The notes: a model not told the origin generated them from the letters alone. Counted from the first letter of the stretch, positions 27,824 to 38,278 are shown. The stretch: 64,000 nucleotides of DNA from Methylobacterium nodulans ORS 2060 (GCF_000022085.1 NC_011894.1:3437501-3501500); one strand, 5' to 3'. Made by a program: numbers and translations.

Positions 27824-28900
27824 TCACTGATCGAAACTGACGACAACCTTGTCCGTCATCGGGTAGCACTGACAGGTCAGGACGTAGCCCTGCCGCACCT
27901 CGTAATCTTCGAGCGCGTGATTCGTGATCATCTCGACCTCGCCATCGAGCACTTTAGCTCTGCACGTCGAGCAGACACCGGCCTTGCAGGCGTAGGGCGC
28001 GTCCATGCTGTTCGCGAGCGCCGCGTCCAGCAGACTCTCGCCTTGCTTCGGCATGCGGAACGTGCGCGTCGCGCCATCAAGCGTTACGGTCGCCTCGCAG
28101 GTCGCGTCTGATGCCGCAGAGGTCGCCGACACCGCGCGGGCCCTAGCCCGGCCGGGCTGGCTCGATGCGAACAGCTCGAACTTGATTTGCTTGTCCGACA
28201 GTCCATGCTCCCGGAGCGCTGCTGCGATGGCGAGCATCATCGGCTCCGGCCCGCAGATGAAGGCGGTATCGACGGAGTTCAGGTCGATCCAAGTCCGGAA
28301 CAGCATCTCGCACTTCTGGGCGTCGACGCGGCCCGTGAAGAGGTCGATCTCCTGCGTCTCGCTCTCAAGGATATGGATTACGGAGAGGCGGCCGAGGTGG
28401 AGGTTCTTCAGATCCTCCAACTCCTCCCGGAACATGATCGTGTTGACCTGCCGGTTAGCGTAGACGAGCGTGAAGCGCGAGAGCGGCTCGCGGGCGAGCA
28501 CGGTCTTGAGGATGGAGAGCAGGGGCGTGATGCCGCTGCCACCCGCGAAGCCCAGATAATGTTTCGCCACGTCGGGCTCGATGGGCGTGTGGAAGGCGCC
28601 CATCGGCGGCATCGCATCCAGCACGTCGCCAGGCTTCAGGTCCTCGTTGGCCCAGGTCGAGAACGCGCCGCCCTCAACGCGTTTGATGCCAACGCGCAGG
28701 ACACCCTCGTCCTTGCCGGCGCAGATCGAGTAGGAGCGGCGCAGTTCGACGCCATCAAACTCGCGACGGAAGGTCAGGTATTGACCCTGCGTGAAATCGA
28801 ACAGCGCACCGTGACCATCACGCGGCGTCAGCGTGAGCACCACCGCATCACGGGTTTCGCGTCGGACGTCAGCGACGTCGAGAGGGTAGAAGCGTGCCAT
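27824..28900 (-). CDS. paaE: Phenylacetyl-CoA epoxidase reductase subunit
   Basis: 358 residues. FAD domain with RRSYSICAG (about 55), NAD(P) domain with GFAGGSGITPLLSIL (about 120) and FICGPEPMM, and a C-terminal plant-type [2Fe-2S] ferredoxin domain (CKAGVCSTCRAK, last cysteine in LTCQCYP). It passes electrons from NADPH to the diiron site of PaaA so that oxygen can epoxidise the ring of phenylacetyl-CoA. It follows paaD by 20 bases. Confidence 0.95.
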   Translation of the reverse strand: MARFYPLDVADVRRETRDAVVLTLTPRDGHGALFDFTQGQYLTFRREFDGVELRRSYSICAGKDEGVLRVGIKRVEGGAFSTWANEDLKPGDVLDAMPPMGAFHTPIEPDVAKHYLGFAGGSGITPLLSILKTVLAREPLSRFTLVYANRQVNTIMFREELEDLKNLHLGRLSVIHILESETQEIDLFTGRVDAQKCEMLFRTWIDLNSVDTAFICGPEPMMLAIAAALREHGLSDKQIKFELFASSQPGRARARAVSATSAASDATCEATVTLDGATRTFRMPKQGESLLDAALANSMDAPYACKAGVCSTCRAKVLDGEVEMITNHALEDYEVRQGYVLTCQCYPMTDKVVVSFDQ

Positions 28901-28920
28901 GGAGCGTCACTGCCAGATGA

Positions 28921-29445
28921 TCAGATGCACTTGAAGTAATCGAAGGGTTCCAGGCAGGCCGTGCATCGCCGGCTAGCCTTACAAGGCGTCGATCCGAAGT
29001 TGCTGATCAACTCGGTCTCGGACGATCCGCATCTTGGGCAGCGGATCGCCAGGTTCGAGCCCTTGGCGAGACGGTCAATCCTTCCAGCGAGGCGGCCGTC
29101 CGCGGCGGTACCATCGATCGGCGGGGCAATGCCGTAGGCCAGCAGCTTCTCGCGGCCCTCGATGCTGATCCAGTCGGTCGTCCAAGGGGGCGAGAGCGAA
29201 CGAATCAACCTTAACTTTTCAATGCCTTGCGCACGGAGGGCCGCCTCAATGGCGAGGTTAATGGCCGAGGTGGCAGGGCAGCCTGAGTAGGTGGGCGTCA
29301 CCGTCACGATAAGAGTGTCATCCTCCCAAACCACGTCGCGGATAATCCCAAGGTCCACGACGGAGATCACGGGTATCTCAGGGTCAGGCACCTGTGCGAG
29401 CCAGGTCCAGATCTCGTCAATTGCAGGGAGAGTATGGACACTCAT
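28921..29445 (-). CDS. paaD: Phenylacetyl-CoA epoxidase accessory protein
   Basis: 174 residues. The first 100 form a DUF59/MIP18 domain (VPDPEIPVISVVDLGIIR, VTVTPTYSGCPAT), shared with iron-sulfur assembly factors; the C-terminal part has the PaaD cysteine cluster (CPRCGSSETELISNFGSTPC, RCTACLEPFDYFKC). PaaD is needed for the epoxidase complex, probably for iron-sulfur or metal assembly. Six bases separate it from the paaC stop. Confidence 0.93.
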   Translation of the reverse strand: MSVHTLPAIDEIWTWLAQVPDPEIPVISVVDLGIIRDVVWEDDTLIVTVTPTYSGCPATSAINLAIEAALRAQGIEKLRLIRSLSPPWTTDWISIEGREKLLAYGIAPPIDGTAADGRLAGRIDRLAKGSNLAIRCPRCGSSETELISNFGSTPCKASRRCTACLEPFDYFKCI

Positions 29446-29451
29446 TGCGGC

Positions 29452-30306
29452 CTACCACCTCGCGCCGGGATAGGCGCGCTGGAGAAACTGCATCTCGGCC
29501 AGCATGCGGCCCAGGTGCTCGGTATGAACGCCACGCCGCCCGCCCTTGTGGACATAGGCCGTGGCGGGGATCGCGAGCGTCGCCTCCGCGAGGACCGACC
29601 TGACGGTTGCGTCCCAGGCGGCCTTGAGGCTCTCGGGATCGGGAGCAATGCCAGCCTCGGCCATGGCCACGTCGGTCGAATCGGACAGAAACAGCTCGCC
29701 TGTGTAGGTCCACAGCTCGTCAAGCGCTTGCTGCATCCGACGGTGACTTTCCTCGGTACCGCCACCGAGCCGAATGACGAGATCCGCCGATCTCTCGACG
29801 TGGTAGGATGCCTCCTTGATCGCCTTGCTGGCGATGCCGGCGATGCGCGCGTCCGACGAGTGCGTGAGCGCCCGCAACGCCTCAATGTGCCATGCATCGA
29901 ACAGGAACTGGCGCATGATCGTGTGCCCGAAATCGCCGTTCGGGCGCTCGACCAGAAGGACGTTGCGGAAGTCCCAGACATCGCGCAGGAAGGCGAGGTC
30001 GTCGGCGCTTCGTCCAAGGCCCTCGACCTCGCCTGCGAGGCCCAGCCAGAACTGGGTCTGTCCGATCAGATCGAGCGCGAGGTTGGCAAGGGCGATGTCC
30101 TCTTCCAGCACCGGGGCATGGCCACACCATTCCGACAGGCGGTGACCGAGGACGAGGGTGTTGTCGCCCATCCGGGTGAGGAACTCGAACAGGGCGGCGC
30201 GTTTCTCAGGGCACGCCTCATTGTAGACCCGCGGCGGAGTAGCCTCGGCGGCCGCGGCGGCGAGCGCGACGACGTTGGGCGTTGTCATGTCAGGCAGCGA
30301 TGGCAT
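29452..30306 (-). CDS. paaC: Phenylacetyl-CoA epoxidase structural subunit
   Basis: About 284 residues of the ferritin-like PaaA/PaaC family. DNTLVLGHRLSEWCGHAP and LANLALDLIGQTQFWL near the start are PaaC-typical, as is DFGHTIMRQFLFDAW in the middle; PaaC pairs with catalytic PaaA but holds no iron. I start at the ATG that shares one base with the paaB stop (TGATG); a later ATG at 30288 is possible. Confidence 0.93.
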   Translation of the reverse strand: MPSLPDMTTPNVVALAAAAAEATPPRVYNEACPEKRAALFEFLTRMGDNTLVLGHRLSEWCGHAPVLEEDIALANLALDLIGQTQFWLGLAGEVEGLGRSADDLAFLRDVWDFRNVLLVERPNGDFGHTIMRQFLFDAWHIEALRALTHSSDARIAGIASKAIKEASYHVERSADLVIRLGGGTEESHRRMQQALDELWTYTGELFLSDSTDVAMAEAGIAPDPESLKAAWDATVRSVLAEATLAIPATAYVHKGGRRGVHTEHLGRMLAEMQFLQRAYPGARW

Positions 30307-30590
30307 CACATGTGTCCCACATCTTCGGGAATGGCGTAGAACGTCGGGTGCCGATAGACTTTGGCGTTCGACGGCTCGAACAGGGGCCCCTTGTCGCTGG
30401 GGCTCGAAGCGGCGATGTCGCTCGACCGCACCGCCCAGATGCTCACGCCTTCGTTGCGGCGCGTGTAGACGTCACGAGCGTTCTTGATCGCCAGTTCGGC
30501 GTCAGGGGCATGCAGGCTGCCCACGTGGCGGTGGTTCAGGCCGTGCTGGCCGCGGATGAAGATCTCCCACAAGGGCCATTCATTGGACAT
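30306..30590 (-). CDS. paaB: Phenylacetyl-CoA epoxidase subunit B
   Basis: 94 residues, the usual PaaB length. WPLWEIFIRGQHGLNHRHVGSLHA and ALKNARDVYTRRNEGVSIW-like segments are diagnostic. PaaB bridges PaaA-PaaC units in the complex. Start at 30590 after a GGAGG site; its stop overlaps paaC. Confidence 0.95.
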   Translation of the reverse strand: MSNEWPLWEIFIRGQHGLNHRHVGSLHAPDAELAIKNARDVYTRRNEGVSIWAVRSSDIAASSPSDKGPLFEPSNAKVYRHPTFYAIPEDVGHM

Positions 30591-30663
30591 TTGCTGCCTC
30601 CAGAGTCCCGGGTTGGCGGGCGGCTGGGTCCGATTGCCCAGCGCTGGCCGCGCGACTGCGTTG

Positions 30664-31668
30664 CTATTCGGCCGCGATGGCCACGGCAGAGCGGCGTGCG
30701 GAGGCCTTGTCCGCATAGGCCTTCAGGCCGTCGCGGAACCAAGCACCATCCTCCCAGGCCTTTACCCGTGCGCCGAGCCGTTCGCGGTTGCAGGGCCCGT
30801 TGCCCGCGATCACATCGAAGAACTCGCTCCAGTCGGGCTCGGAGAAGTCGTAGCCGCCCTTCTCCTCGTTCCAACGCAGGTTCTCGTCGGGAACCGTCAG
30901 GCCCAGGTACTCGGCCTGCGGCACGGTCTGGTCGACGAACTTCTGGCGCAGCTCGTCGTTCGTGTTCATCTTAATCTTCCAGGCCATGGACTGCGCCGAA
31001 TGGACCGAGTCCTTGTCGGACGGCCCGAACATCATCAGCGCTGGATACCAGAAGCGATTGAGCGCATCCTGCGCCATGGCCTTCTGCGCGGGCGTGCCAC
31101 GCGCCATCTTCATCATGATGTCGTAGCCCTGCCGCTGGTGGAAGCTCTCCTCCTTGCAGATGCGGATCATCGCGCGGCTGTAGGGGCCGTAGGACGTGCG
31201 CTGTAATGGCACCTGATTCATGATCGCCGCACCGTCGACCAACCAGCCCACCGCGCCCATGTCGGCCCAGGTCAGCGTTGGATAGTTGAAGATCGACGAA
31301 TACTTCATCTTGCCCGCGTGCAGCAGCTCTATGAGTTCGTCGCGGCTGACGCCGAGCGTCTCGGCAGCGCAGTAGAGGTAGAGCCCGTGGCCAGCTTCGT
31401 CCTGCACCTTGGCGAGCAGGATCGCCTTTCGCTCGAGCGTTGGGGCTCGCGTGATCCAATTGCCCTCCGGCAGCTGCCCGACGATCTCCGAATGGGCGTG
31501 CTGGCCGATCTGCCGGATGAGCGTCTTGCGGTAGCCTTCGGGCATCCACTCCTTGGGCTCGATCTTCTCGCCCCGGTCGATCCGCTCCTGGAACGCCCGC
31601 TCCTCGGGAGACATCTCGTCGGCGCCTCGGATGCGGTCGCTGTCTGTCTTCACCAATTGAGCATACAT
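30664..31668 (-). CDS. paaA: Phenylacetyl-CoA epoxidase catalytic subunit
   Basis: 334 residues. Diiron ligands are seen in [13 protein letters not shown] (near 120) and [13 protein letters not shown] (near 185), with the family opening [16 protein letters not shown]. PaaA inserts oxygen into the aromatic ring of phenylacetyl-CoA to give the 1,2-epoxide. First gene of the paaABCDE operon, with an AGGAGG site before the ATG. Its promoter must lie in 31669-31913, beside the paaX terminus. Confidence 0.96.
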   Translation of the reverse strand: MYAQLVKTDSDRIRGADEMSPEERAFQERIDRGEKIEPKEWMPEGYRKTLIRQIGQHAHSEIVGQLPEGNWITRAPTLERKAILLAKVQDEAGHGLYLYCAAETLGVSRDELIELLHAGKMKYSSIFNYPTLTWADMGAVGWLVDGAAIMNQVPLQRTSYGPYSRAMIRICKEESFHQRQGYDIMMKMARGTPAQKAMAQDALNRFWYPALMMFGPSDKDSVHSAQSMAWKIKMNTNDELRQKFVDQTVPQAEYLGLTVPDENLRWNEEKGGYDFSEPDWSEFFDVIAGNGPCNRERLGARVKAWEDGAWFRDGLKAYADKASARRSAVAIAAE

Positions 31669-31853
31669 GCCAGATCCTCCTGATCAGACGCGTGCGATGG
31701 CGGGGGCAATGCCGGCCCAACGCCGATGGACTCGGCGCACCATGCCTCGAGGCCGCCTTCATGACGGCCTTCGCACCGTGCGGGCCTGTCGCGCCGCAAA
31801 ATCCGACCGCTCGGTCAATCATGTACCACCGAAAGCATCACACAACAAGACGG

Positions 31854-31875
31854 GTGTCGCCATTTCTTGTGACAC
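31854..31875. promoter_or_regulatory. Inverted repeat between paaA and paaX
   Basis: GTGTC and GACAC separated by 12 bases, about 185 bases upstream of the paaA start and just after the paaX stop. Could be a regulator site for paaA or part of a terminator; weak evidence. Confidence 0.25.
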
Positions 31876-31913
31876 ATTCGGCCGCGCCGGATCGCCCGCC
31901 GCGAGCGGCCGGT

Positions 31914-32819
31914 TCAGGCGCCGTCGAGCACCCGTGCGAGCGCCGTGAGCCTCCGCGAGACTTCCGGGGATTCCGCGGGCAGCGTGCTCTCGCCTGAGAG
32001 GAGGTGGTGCCCAACGTGACGGTCAGCTCCGGGTGAGAGCCGCAGATAGAGGTCGGCGAACAGCCTGCGGGCGCGATGCCCGCTCCAGTCGGGGGGCAGA
32101 GTCTCGGCCGGAAGACGGGCGTCCCGCAGAGCCGCAAGGCGGTAGGTGTGCACGAGCAGCAGCCGGAGGTGCAGGGCCTGCGCATCGCTGGGACGAACGC
32201 CCTTCGCGAGAGCCTCGCTGACGGGAGCGAAGGCGGCGAGGAAGGCGTCATAGGCCGCGTTGAAGGAGGCGATGTCCCAGTGCGCCGCAGCGAGCCGCCG
32301 GAGCACCGGCCCCGCCGCCGCGGTCGTGCCCTCGAAGATTGCGAGGGACGGATCGGAGAGTGCCTGATGGGCCGGCCCGAGGAACCATTGCGGCCCGAGC
32401 CGGACGTAGCCCGCTTGCTCCAGCATCGGCCCGCCCTCGCCCGACCGGTCGGGATCGAGCCAGACAAACCGCCATCCCGTCTCGTCATGCGGCTCGAACA
32501 GGATCCTGGCCGCCGACAGGAACTCGCGCCGCGCCGCCTCGGTGAGCCGGTAAAAGCTTCGGCGCCCTTGCCGCTCGCCTGTCAGCTGGCCCGCGGAGAC
32601 GAGCCGGGACACCGCCGTTCTCACCAACGTCTCGCTGATCCCGACCGCCTCGCAGGTGTCGACGATGTTGCCCATCCACAGGCGGCCGCCGCGGGGCTCG
32701 ACCACATCGCCGTACAGGGTGACGATGAAGCTGCCCGAGCGCAGCGGCACCTTCTCGATCAGGCGCGAGAGCAGGGCTCCGCCGCTGCTGTCCGAAAGGG
32801 TTCTGCGCGCCTTGCTCAA
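31914..32819 (-). CDS. paaX: Phenylacetate operon repressor PaaX
   Basis: 301 residues. The winged-helix N-terminus (RSGSFIVTLYGDVVEPRGG, ISETLVRTAVSRLVSAGQL) and the central segment (WRFVWLDPD, LRRLAAAHWDIASFNAAYDAF) are PaaX hallmarks. In E. coli PaaX represses paa promoters until phenylacetyl-CoA binds. It is transcribed toward paaA. A second, TetR-type regulator is present at the other end of the cluster, so control is probably split. Confidence 0.93.
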   Translation of the reverse strand: MSKARRTLSDSSGGALLSRLIEKVPLRSGSFIVTLYGDVVEPRGGRLWMGNIVDTCEAVGISETLVRTAVSRLVSAGQLTGERQGRRSFYRLTEAARREFLSAARILFEPHDETGWRFVWLDPDRSGEGGPMLEQAGYVRLGPQWFLGPAHQALSDPSLAIFEGTTAAAGPVLRRLAAAHWDIASFNAAYDAFLAAFAPVSEALAKGVRPSDAQALHLRLLLVHTYRLAALRDARLPAETLPPDWSGHRARRLFADLYLRLSPGADRHVGHHLLSGESTLPAESPEVSRRLTALARVLDGA

Positions 32820-32929
32820 ATCACCTCCCCTTAAGGGCGATCGCGGCGCACATCATCGTCCGCTGCCCTCGCCGACGCCTTCGATCCTCGACCGAAGCGG
32901 AATGGGCAGAGCGGCTTACGTCAAAACCG

Positions 32930-33961
32930 CTGGTGGTTCGAGTCTAAAGCTTGATGCCCACGCTTGGCGGCTTGGATGATACGGTCGGGGTCTGCAGTCC
33001 AGACGAAGGGTTTCGGGTTGCCGTTGGTCTCGGCGATGAAGCGCTTGATGGCCGCCTGCACCTCGACAACGAGCCGAACACACGCGCTTCAGCCGGCGCT
33101 TGGCGCGTTTGGCAAAGAAGCCTCCGATGGCATTGAGCCAGGAGGCGGAGGTCGGCGTGAAGTGGAAGGTCCAGCGCGGGTGGCGCTCAAGCCAGGCGCG
33201 CACCTTCGGGTGCTTGTGGACCGCATCGTTGTCCAGGATCGCGTGCACGACCTTGCTGGCCGGGACCGCCGCCTCGACCGTGCGGCCGATCACCTTGCCC
33301 TCCAGCACGTTGAGCGCGGCAAATAGTGTCGTGGTGCCGTGGCGTTTGTCGTCGTGGGTGCGGGTTTCAGGCCGGCCCTTCTTTATGGGCAGCGGAGCCT
33401 GGGTGCGGGCGAGTGCCTGGATCTGGGATTTTTCATCGACCGACAACACCACGGCGTGGGCCGGGGGATTGACGGAGAGCCCGACTACGTCGCGCAGCTT
33501 TTCGGCGAAAGCCGGGTCGGTGGAGAGCTTGAGCTGCCGGATACGGTGCGGCTGCAGGCCGGGCCTGCGCCAGATCCGCTGCACGGACGAGACCGAGATC
33601 CCCGCCGCCTCGGCCATGGCGGCAGCTGTCCAGTGCGTCGTCTCGCCGGGCGGGTCGGCCTGGGTCAGGATGATGATGCGCTCGGCCACCTCCGGTCCGA
33701 GCGGCGGGATGCGGGAGGGCCGGGTCTTGTCGCGCAACAGACCCCCTACACCCTCCCGCATGAAGCGTTCCGGCCAGCGCCAGACGGCGGTTTTGGACAC
33801 GCCCGCCTCGCGCATGGTCGCGTGCGTGCCCGAGCCCCAGCGCTCATCAGCACGATCCGGGCGCGCCAGACGTGCTTCTGGGGCATGTTCCGGTCCGCGA
33901 CCAGGGCTTCGAGGCTGGCACGGTCGGGGGCGGTGAGCGTGATCGAGATGCCGTTGAGCAT
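32930..33961 (-). pseudogene. IS630-family transposase, two frameshifts
   Basis: The start (MLNGISITLTAPDRASLEALV, from 33961) and the middle (MREAGVSKTAVWRW onwards) lie in different frames, joined by a shift near 33840. The core is well kept: VLSVDEKSQIQALARTQ, DNDAVHKHPKVRAWL and TPTSASWLNAIGGFF are the DDE blocks of IS630. After KRRLKR a second shift near 33085 puts the end (FIAETNGNPKPFVWTADPDR) in another frame. It lies between paaX and paaZ and is inactive. Confidence 0.8.
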
Positions 33962-34056
33962 CCCGCTAGCCTCGCAGGCAGACCGCTGATCCGCCCCCCT
34001 CCCGGCATCTGATGGACTCAACCGTCAGGTTTCAGCCACTAGTCGCACAATCGGGA

Positions 34057-34098
34057 GGCGAGGGGCGGCAGCGCCCACTGGCCGGACGGCCCCTCGCC
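34057..34098. terminator. Inverted repeat downstream of paaZ
   Basis: GGCGAGGGGC at 34057-34066 pairs with GCCCCTCGCC at 34089-34098, 26 to 67 bases after the paaZ stop. It could end the paaN-J-H-Z transcript; no T-tract is present. Confidence 0.35.
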
Positions 34099-34123
34099 GC
34101 GACGATCAGGACCAGCGGGCCGC

Positions 34124-36181
34124 TCACGCGGCCGCGCGACCGCCGGCCGTGTTTCGCGCGCTCATGGTGAGAAGCTCGTAGCGCGCCACCGTCTCGCCGT
34201 CCTGGTTGAAGACCTCCACGTCCCAGCGCACCTCACCGTACTCGGGCTTGCGGGCGGGCTGCTTCTGCTTGACGGTGAGCCGCACGCGGATCGCGTCGCC
34301 CGGTGAGACCGGCTTGAGGAAGCGCAGGTTGTCGAGCCCGTAATTGGCCAGCAGCGGTCCCGGAGCCGGATCCACGAACAGGCCGGCCGCGAAGGACAGG
34401 ATGAGGTAGCCGTGCGCGACGCGGCCGGGGAAGAAGGGATTGGCCTTGGCGGCCTCCTCGTTCATGTGGGCGTAGAAGGTGTCGCCCGTGAAGCTGGCGA
34501 AGTGCTCGATGTCGTCGAGCGTGATCACCCGCGAGGGCGTCTCGACCGTGTCCCCGACAGCGAGCGCGTCGTAGTCGCGCCGGAAGGGATGCTCGGCCGT
34601 GACGGGCGCCGGGGCGCCCGAGAGCCATGTGCGGGTCAGGGCCGAGAGCCGCGCAGGCGAGCCCTGAACCGCCGTGCGCTGCAAGTAGTGGAAGACGCCG
34701 CGCAGGCCGCCGAGTTCCTCCCCGCCGCCAGCCCGGCCGGGTCCACCGTGCACGAGACCCGGCAGGGGCGAGCCGTGGCCCGTGGATTCCTTGGCGCAGT
34801 CGCGATCGAGCACGTGCACGCGGCCGTGGTGGGCGGCGATGCCGAACACGAGGCTCTCGGCGACCTCGGGGTCAGCCGTGACCACCGAGGCGACGAGACT
34901 GCCCTCCCCCTTCGCCACCAGGGCCACCGCGTCGTCGAGGTCGTCATAGGCCATCACCGTGGCTACCGGACCGAACGCCTCCACCGCGTGGGGCGCGACG
35001 GCCCGCAGGGGATCCGGGCACCGCAGCAGGACCGGCGCCATGAACGCCCCGGCCTCAGGGTCCGCGCCGATCGCCGTGACGGTCTCGGGATCCCCGAAGA
35101 CGATCTCCGCCTCCCGAGCGATCTCCGCAACGGCCTCACGCGTGGCGGCGCGCTGGCTCAGGCTCGCGAGCGGGCCCATGCGCACGTCCTCCCGGCGGGG
35201 ATCGCCAACCGGCACCGCGGCGAGCTGCGCCTTGAGCGCACCGATGACGGCCGGCTCCAACGCGCGCGGGACGATGACGCGGCGGATGGCGGTGCACTTC
35301 TGGCCCGCCTTCACCGTCATCTCGCGGACGACCTCTTTGACGAAGAGGTTGAACTCCGGCGTGCCCTCCGCCGCATCGGGCCCGAGCACTGCGGCGTTAA
35401 GGGAATCCCGCTCGGCGATGAAGCGCACCGCTTGGCGCGAGACCGCCGGGTGGTCGCGCAGGACCTGTGAGGTCGCAGCCGACCCGGTGAAGGAGAGGAC
35501 GTCCTGCCCGGCGAGGTGGTCGAGCAGGTCGCCGGCCGACCCGCACAGGAGCTGGAGCGCGCCCTTCGGCAGGACGTCCGCCTCCACGATCAGGCGCACC
35601 ACTGCTTCAGCAACGTAGGCGGTTGCGGTGGCTGGTTTGGTGATAACAGGCACCCCGGCGAGGATGGAGGGGGCGAGCTTCTCCAGCATGCCCCAGCAAG
35701 GGAAGTTGAAGGCGTTGACGTGCACGGCGACGCCGCGCAGCGGTGTCATGACGTGCATTCCCAGGAACGAGCCGCCCCTGGAGAGGGGCTCAGGCCCGCC
35801 GTCCACGACGAAGCGTTGGGCCGGCAGCTCCCGCCGCCCACGCGATGCATAGGCGAACAGGGTGCCGATACCTCCGTCGATGTCGAAGGCGTTGTCGCGC
35901 TTGGTGGCGCCCGTGTCGGCGGCAAGCTCCGCGAGCGCGTCCTTGTGGGCGGTCAGGTGGGTAGCGAGCGCGCGAAGCCGGTCGGCACGCTCGTGAAAGG
36001 TGAGCGCACGCAAGGCCGGACCGCCGACGGTCCGGGCGTGGTGCACCATGGCTGCCATATCGAGCCCCCGCGTGGAGGAGCGCGCCACGATCCGTCCGTC
36101 GATGGCACTCGGAATGTCGACGAGCCCCTCCTCCGGGACGAACCAGCGATCGAGGGCGTAGCTGTTGAGGATACGAGTCAT
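34124..36181 (-). CDS. paaZ: Oxepin-CoA hydrolase / semialdehyde dehydrogenase
   Basis: 685 residues, two-domain. The aldehyde dehydrogenase part (about 1-520) has the catalytic Cys in AGQKCTAIRR and Glu in FIAERDSLN. The C-terminal MaoC/R-hydratase hot-dog domain (about 535-680) has FTGDTFYAHMNEEAAK with the Asp/His pair that opens oxepin-CoA. PaaZ cleaves the ring and oxidises the resulting semialdehyde in the same protein. Last gene of the leftward paaN-J-H-Z operon, 15 bases after the fused dehydrogenase. Confidence 0.95.
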   Translation of the reverse strand: MTRILNSYALDRWFVPEEGLVDIPSAIDGRIVARSSTRGLDMAAMVHHARTVGGPALRALTFHERADRLRALATHLTAHKDALAELAADTGATKRDNAFDIDGGIGTLFAYASRGRRELPAQRFVVDGGPEPLSRGGSFLGMHVMTPLRGVAVHVNAFNFPCWGMLEKLAPSILAGVPVITKPATATAYVAEAVVRLIVEADVLPKGALQLLCGSAGDLLDHLAGQDVLSFTGSAATSQVLRDHPAVSRQAVRFIAERDSLNAAVLGPDAAEGTPEFNLFVKEVVREMTVKAGQKCTAIRRVIVPRALEPAVIGALKAQLAAVPVGDPRREDVRMGPLASLSQRAATREAVAEIAREAEIVFGDPETVTAIGADPEAGAFMAPVLLRCPDPLRAVAPHAVEAFGPVATVMAYDDLDDAVALVAKGEGSLVASVVTADPEVAESLVFGIAAHHGRVHVLDRDCAKESTGHGSPLPGLVHGGPGRAGGGEELGGLRGVFHYLQRTAVQGSPARLSALTRTWLSGAPAPVTAEHPFRRDYDALAVGDTVETPSRVITLDDIEHFASFTGDTFYAHMNEEAAKANPFFPGRVAHGYLILSFAAGLFVDPAPGPLLANYGLDNLRFLKPVSPGDAIRVRLTVKQKQPARKPEYGEVRWDVEVFNQDGETVARYELLTMSARNTAGGRAAA

Positions 36182-36196
36182 CTGAATTGTCCTTCC

Positions 36197-38278
36197 CTAG
36201 TGCCAGTCGGCGAAGCTGCGACCTGTGCGCGCCAGCTCGACGAGGAGGGGCGCAGGCTCCGAGCCAGAGCCACCCGCCTCCTGAGCCGCTTTCATCTCTG
36301 CGAGGACGCGCGGCAGTCCCATCTGGTCGGCAGCCCACATCGGTCCGCCCTTGGTGCGTGGGAAGCCGTAGCCATTGACGAACACGACATCGATGTCGGA
36401 GGCGCGCAGCGCGACACCCTCCGCGAGGGCTTTCGCACCCTCATTGGCCATGACCGCAAGAAGGCGGTTCTGGATCTCCAAAGCCGTGAAGGTACGGGGA
36501 ACGATGCCCTTCTCCGCACGCGCCGCAGCGATCAGCTGCGTGACCAACGGATCGACGGATTTCCGTCCCGCTGCATCATAGGCGTACCACCCTGCATTCG
36601 TCTTCCGCCCGAGGCGCTGGAGCTCACACAGGCGGTCCGGGATCGCGACGTAACGCTCGCGAGAGTCACGGGTCGCAGCTCGGCGCTTCCTCATGGCGAA
36701 GGCGATGTCGAGGCCGGACATATCGGACACGGTGAAGATGCCCATGGCAAAGCCGTAGGCCTCGAGCGCTGCATCGACGGCATCGGGAGCCGCCCCGTCT
36801 TCGACAAGGTACTCCGCATGGCGCCGATAGGCTGCATAGATGCGGTTCCCGATGAAGCCGTCGCAATTCCCAGCCACCACGGGCTGCTTGCCTGCCCTCC
36901 TCGCGAGGGTGAGTGCGGTGGCGATCACCTCGGGTGCAGTGGCCCTGCCACGCACCACCTCGAGGAGCTTCATGACATGGGCGGGAGCAAAGAAATGCAG
37001 CCCCACCACGTCCTGCGGGCGGCAAGTGGCAGCCGCGATCGCGTCGAGGTCCAAGTAGGAGGTGTTCGTGGCGAGCACCGCGCCGCTCTTCGCGACAGCG
37101 TCGAGGCGGCGAAAAATATCCGCCTTCACTGCCATGTCCTCGAAGGCGGCCTCGACGATGAGGTCGGCAGCGGCAAGACAGCTCCAATCCGACGTTGGAA
37201 GGATGCGACCGAGTCTTTCCGCCACATCCGCTTCCGAAATGCGACCACTCTTCACCTGTCGCTCGTAGAGGTCGCGAACCCGGCTGAGCCCGGCCGAAGC
37301 CGCCGTGTCGTCGCGCTCGACCAGCATCACAGGCAGACCGGCGTCGGCGAGGGCGACCGCGATGCCCGCGCCCATCGTCCCGGCGCCGATCACCGCGACC
37401 ATGGCCACGTGACGCGCAACCGCCTCCGCCATTCCTGGGACTTTGCCGGCCTCGCGCTCGGCGAAGAAGAGATGGCGCAGAGCGCGCGCTTCCGAGCTCC
37501 CTCGCAAGGCAAGAAAGGCAGCGCGCTCTTGAGCAAGGCCGGAGGCGAAATCGCCTTCATGCGCGGCGCTGATCACCCGGATCGCGGCCTCGATCGCCGG
37601 AACACTCTTCGCCGCTTTCCGTGCGCGGGAGAAGGCCAGCGCCTCCGCGGCCGCATCACCCCGCGGAACGGGAAGCTCCGAGACGCGGCGTTTGGCCACG
37701 TGCGGCGCTCGTTCGAGGGCAGCGACCAGGAGGTCTCCCGTCACCACCTCGTCCAACAGACCAAGGTCGTGGGCCTCCGGCGCCTTCAGCACGCGACCTT
37801 CGCCAATGAGCGACACCGCCCGGGCCACGCCGACGAGGCGCGGCAAGCGCTGCGTCCCCCCCGCTCCCGGGATGAGACCGAGCCTGATTTCGGTCAGGCC
37901 GAGTTGCGCCGCGGGTCCACCGAGACGCGCATCGCAAGCGAGCGCGATCTCTAAGCCCGCGCCCAGAGCCGGGCCGCCGATGGCCGCGATCAGCGGCTTG
38001 GTACAAGCATCGATCGCCGCGACGACGTCGGGCAGGAGCGGCTCGCCCGGAGGCTGGTTCATCTCGCGGATGTCGGCACCCGCGATGAAGCGGCCCTCAA
38101 CGCCAGTGATCACCAATGCCGTAACAGAGGAATCGGCATCGAGCTTGCGCACGGCAGCGAGGAGGCCCTGCCGCACCGCCTGCGACAGGGCATTCACCGG
38201 AGGGTGATCGATGGTGATCACCGCCACCGTCCCGTGGCGGTGGACCTGGACGGGAGATGTCGAGGTACTCACGCTCAC
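36197..38278 (-). CDS. Fused enoyl-CoA hydratase / 3-hydroxyacyl-CoA dehydrogenase
   Basis: About 693 residues. Crotonase domain (15-190: [30 protein letters not shown]), NAD domain from about 290 ([22 protein letters not shown]), then two dehydrogenase C-terminal domains ([34 protein letters not shown]). FadJ-like architecture. In its place between paaJ and paaZ it most likely performs the PaaF (hydratase) and PaaH (dehydrogenase) steps, since separate genes are absent from the window. The GTG overlaps the paaJ stop as GTGA; a second GTG follows six bases later. Confidence 0.85.
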   Translation of the reverse strand: MSVSTSTSPVQVHRHGTVAVITIDHPPVNALSQAVRQGLLAAVRKLDADSSVTALVITGVEGRFIAGADIREMNQPPGEPLLPDVVAAIDACTKPLIAAIGGPALGAGLEIALACDARLGGPAAQLGLTEIRLGLIPGAGGTQRLPRLVGVARAVSLIGEGRVLKAPEAHDLGLLDEVVTGDLLVAALERAPHVAKRRVSELPVPRGDAAAEALAFSRARKAAKSVPAIEAAIRVISAAHEGDFASGLAQERAAFLALRGSSEARALRHLFFAEREAGKVPGMAEAVARHVAMVAVIGAGTMGAGIAVALADAGLPVMLVERDDTAASAGLSRVRDLYERQVKSGRISEADVAERLGRILPTSDWSCLAAADLIVEAAFEDMAVKADIFRRLDAVAKSGAVLATNTSYLDLDAIAAATCRPQDVVGLHFFAPAHVMKLLEVVRGRATAPEVIATALTLARRAGKQPVVAGNCDGFIGNRIYAAYRRHAEYLVEDGAAPDAVDAALEAYGFAMGIFTVSDMSGLDIAFAMRKRRAATRDSRERYVAIPDRLCELQRLGRKTNAGWYAYDAAGRKSVDPLVTQLIAAARAEKGIVPRTFTALEIQNRLLAVMANEGAKALAEGVALRASDIDVVFVNGYGFPRTKGGPMWAADQMGLPRVLAEMKAAQEAGGSGSEPAPLLVELARTGRSFADWH

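Noticed and set aside
35516..37954. 812-codon open frame on the plus strand
   Set aside because: It lies opposite paaZ and the fused dehydrogenase, both with clear family signatures; its translation is Arg/His/Gly-rich, typical of antisense shadow in GC-rich DNA.
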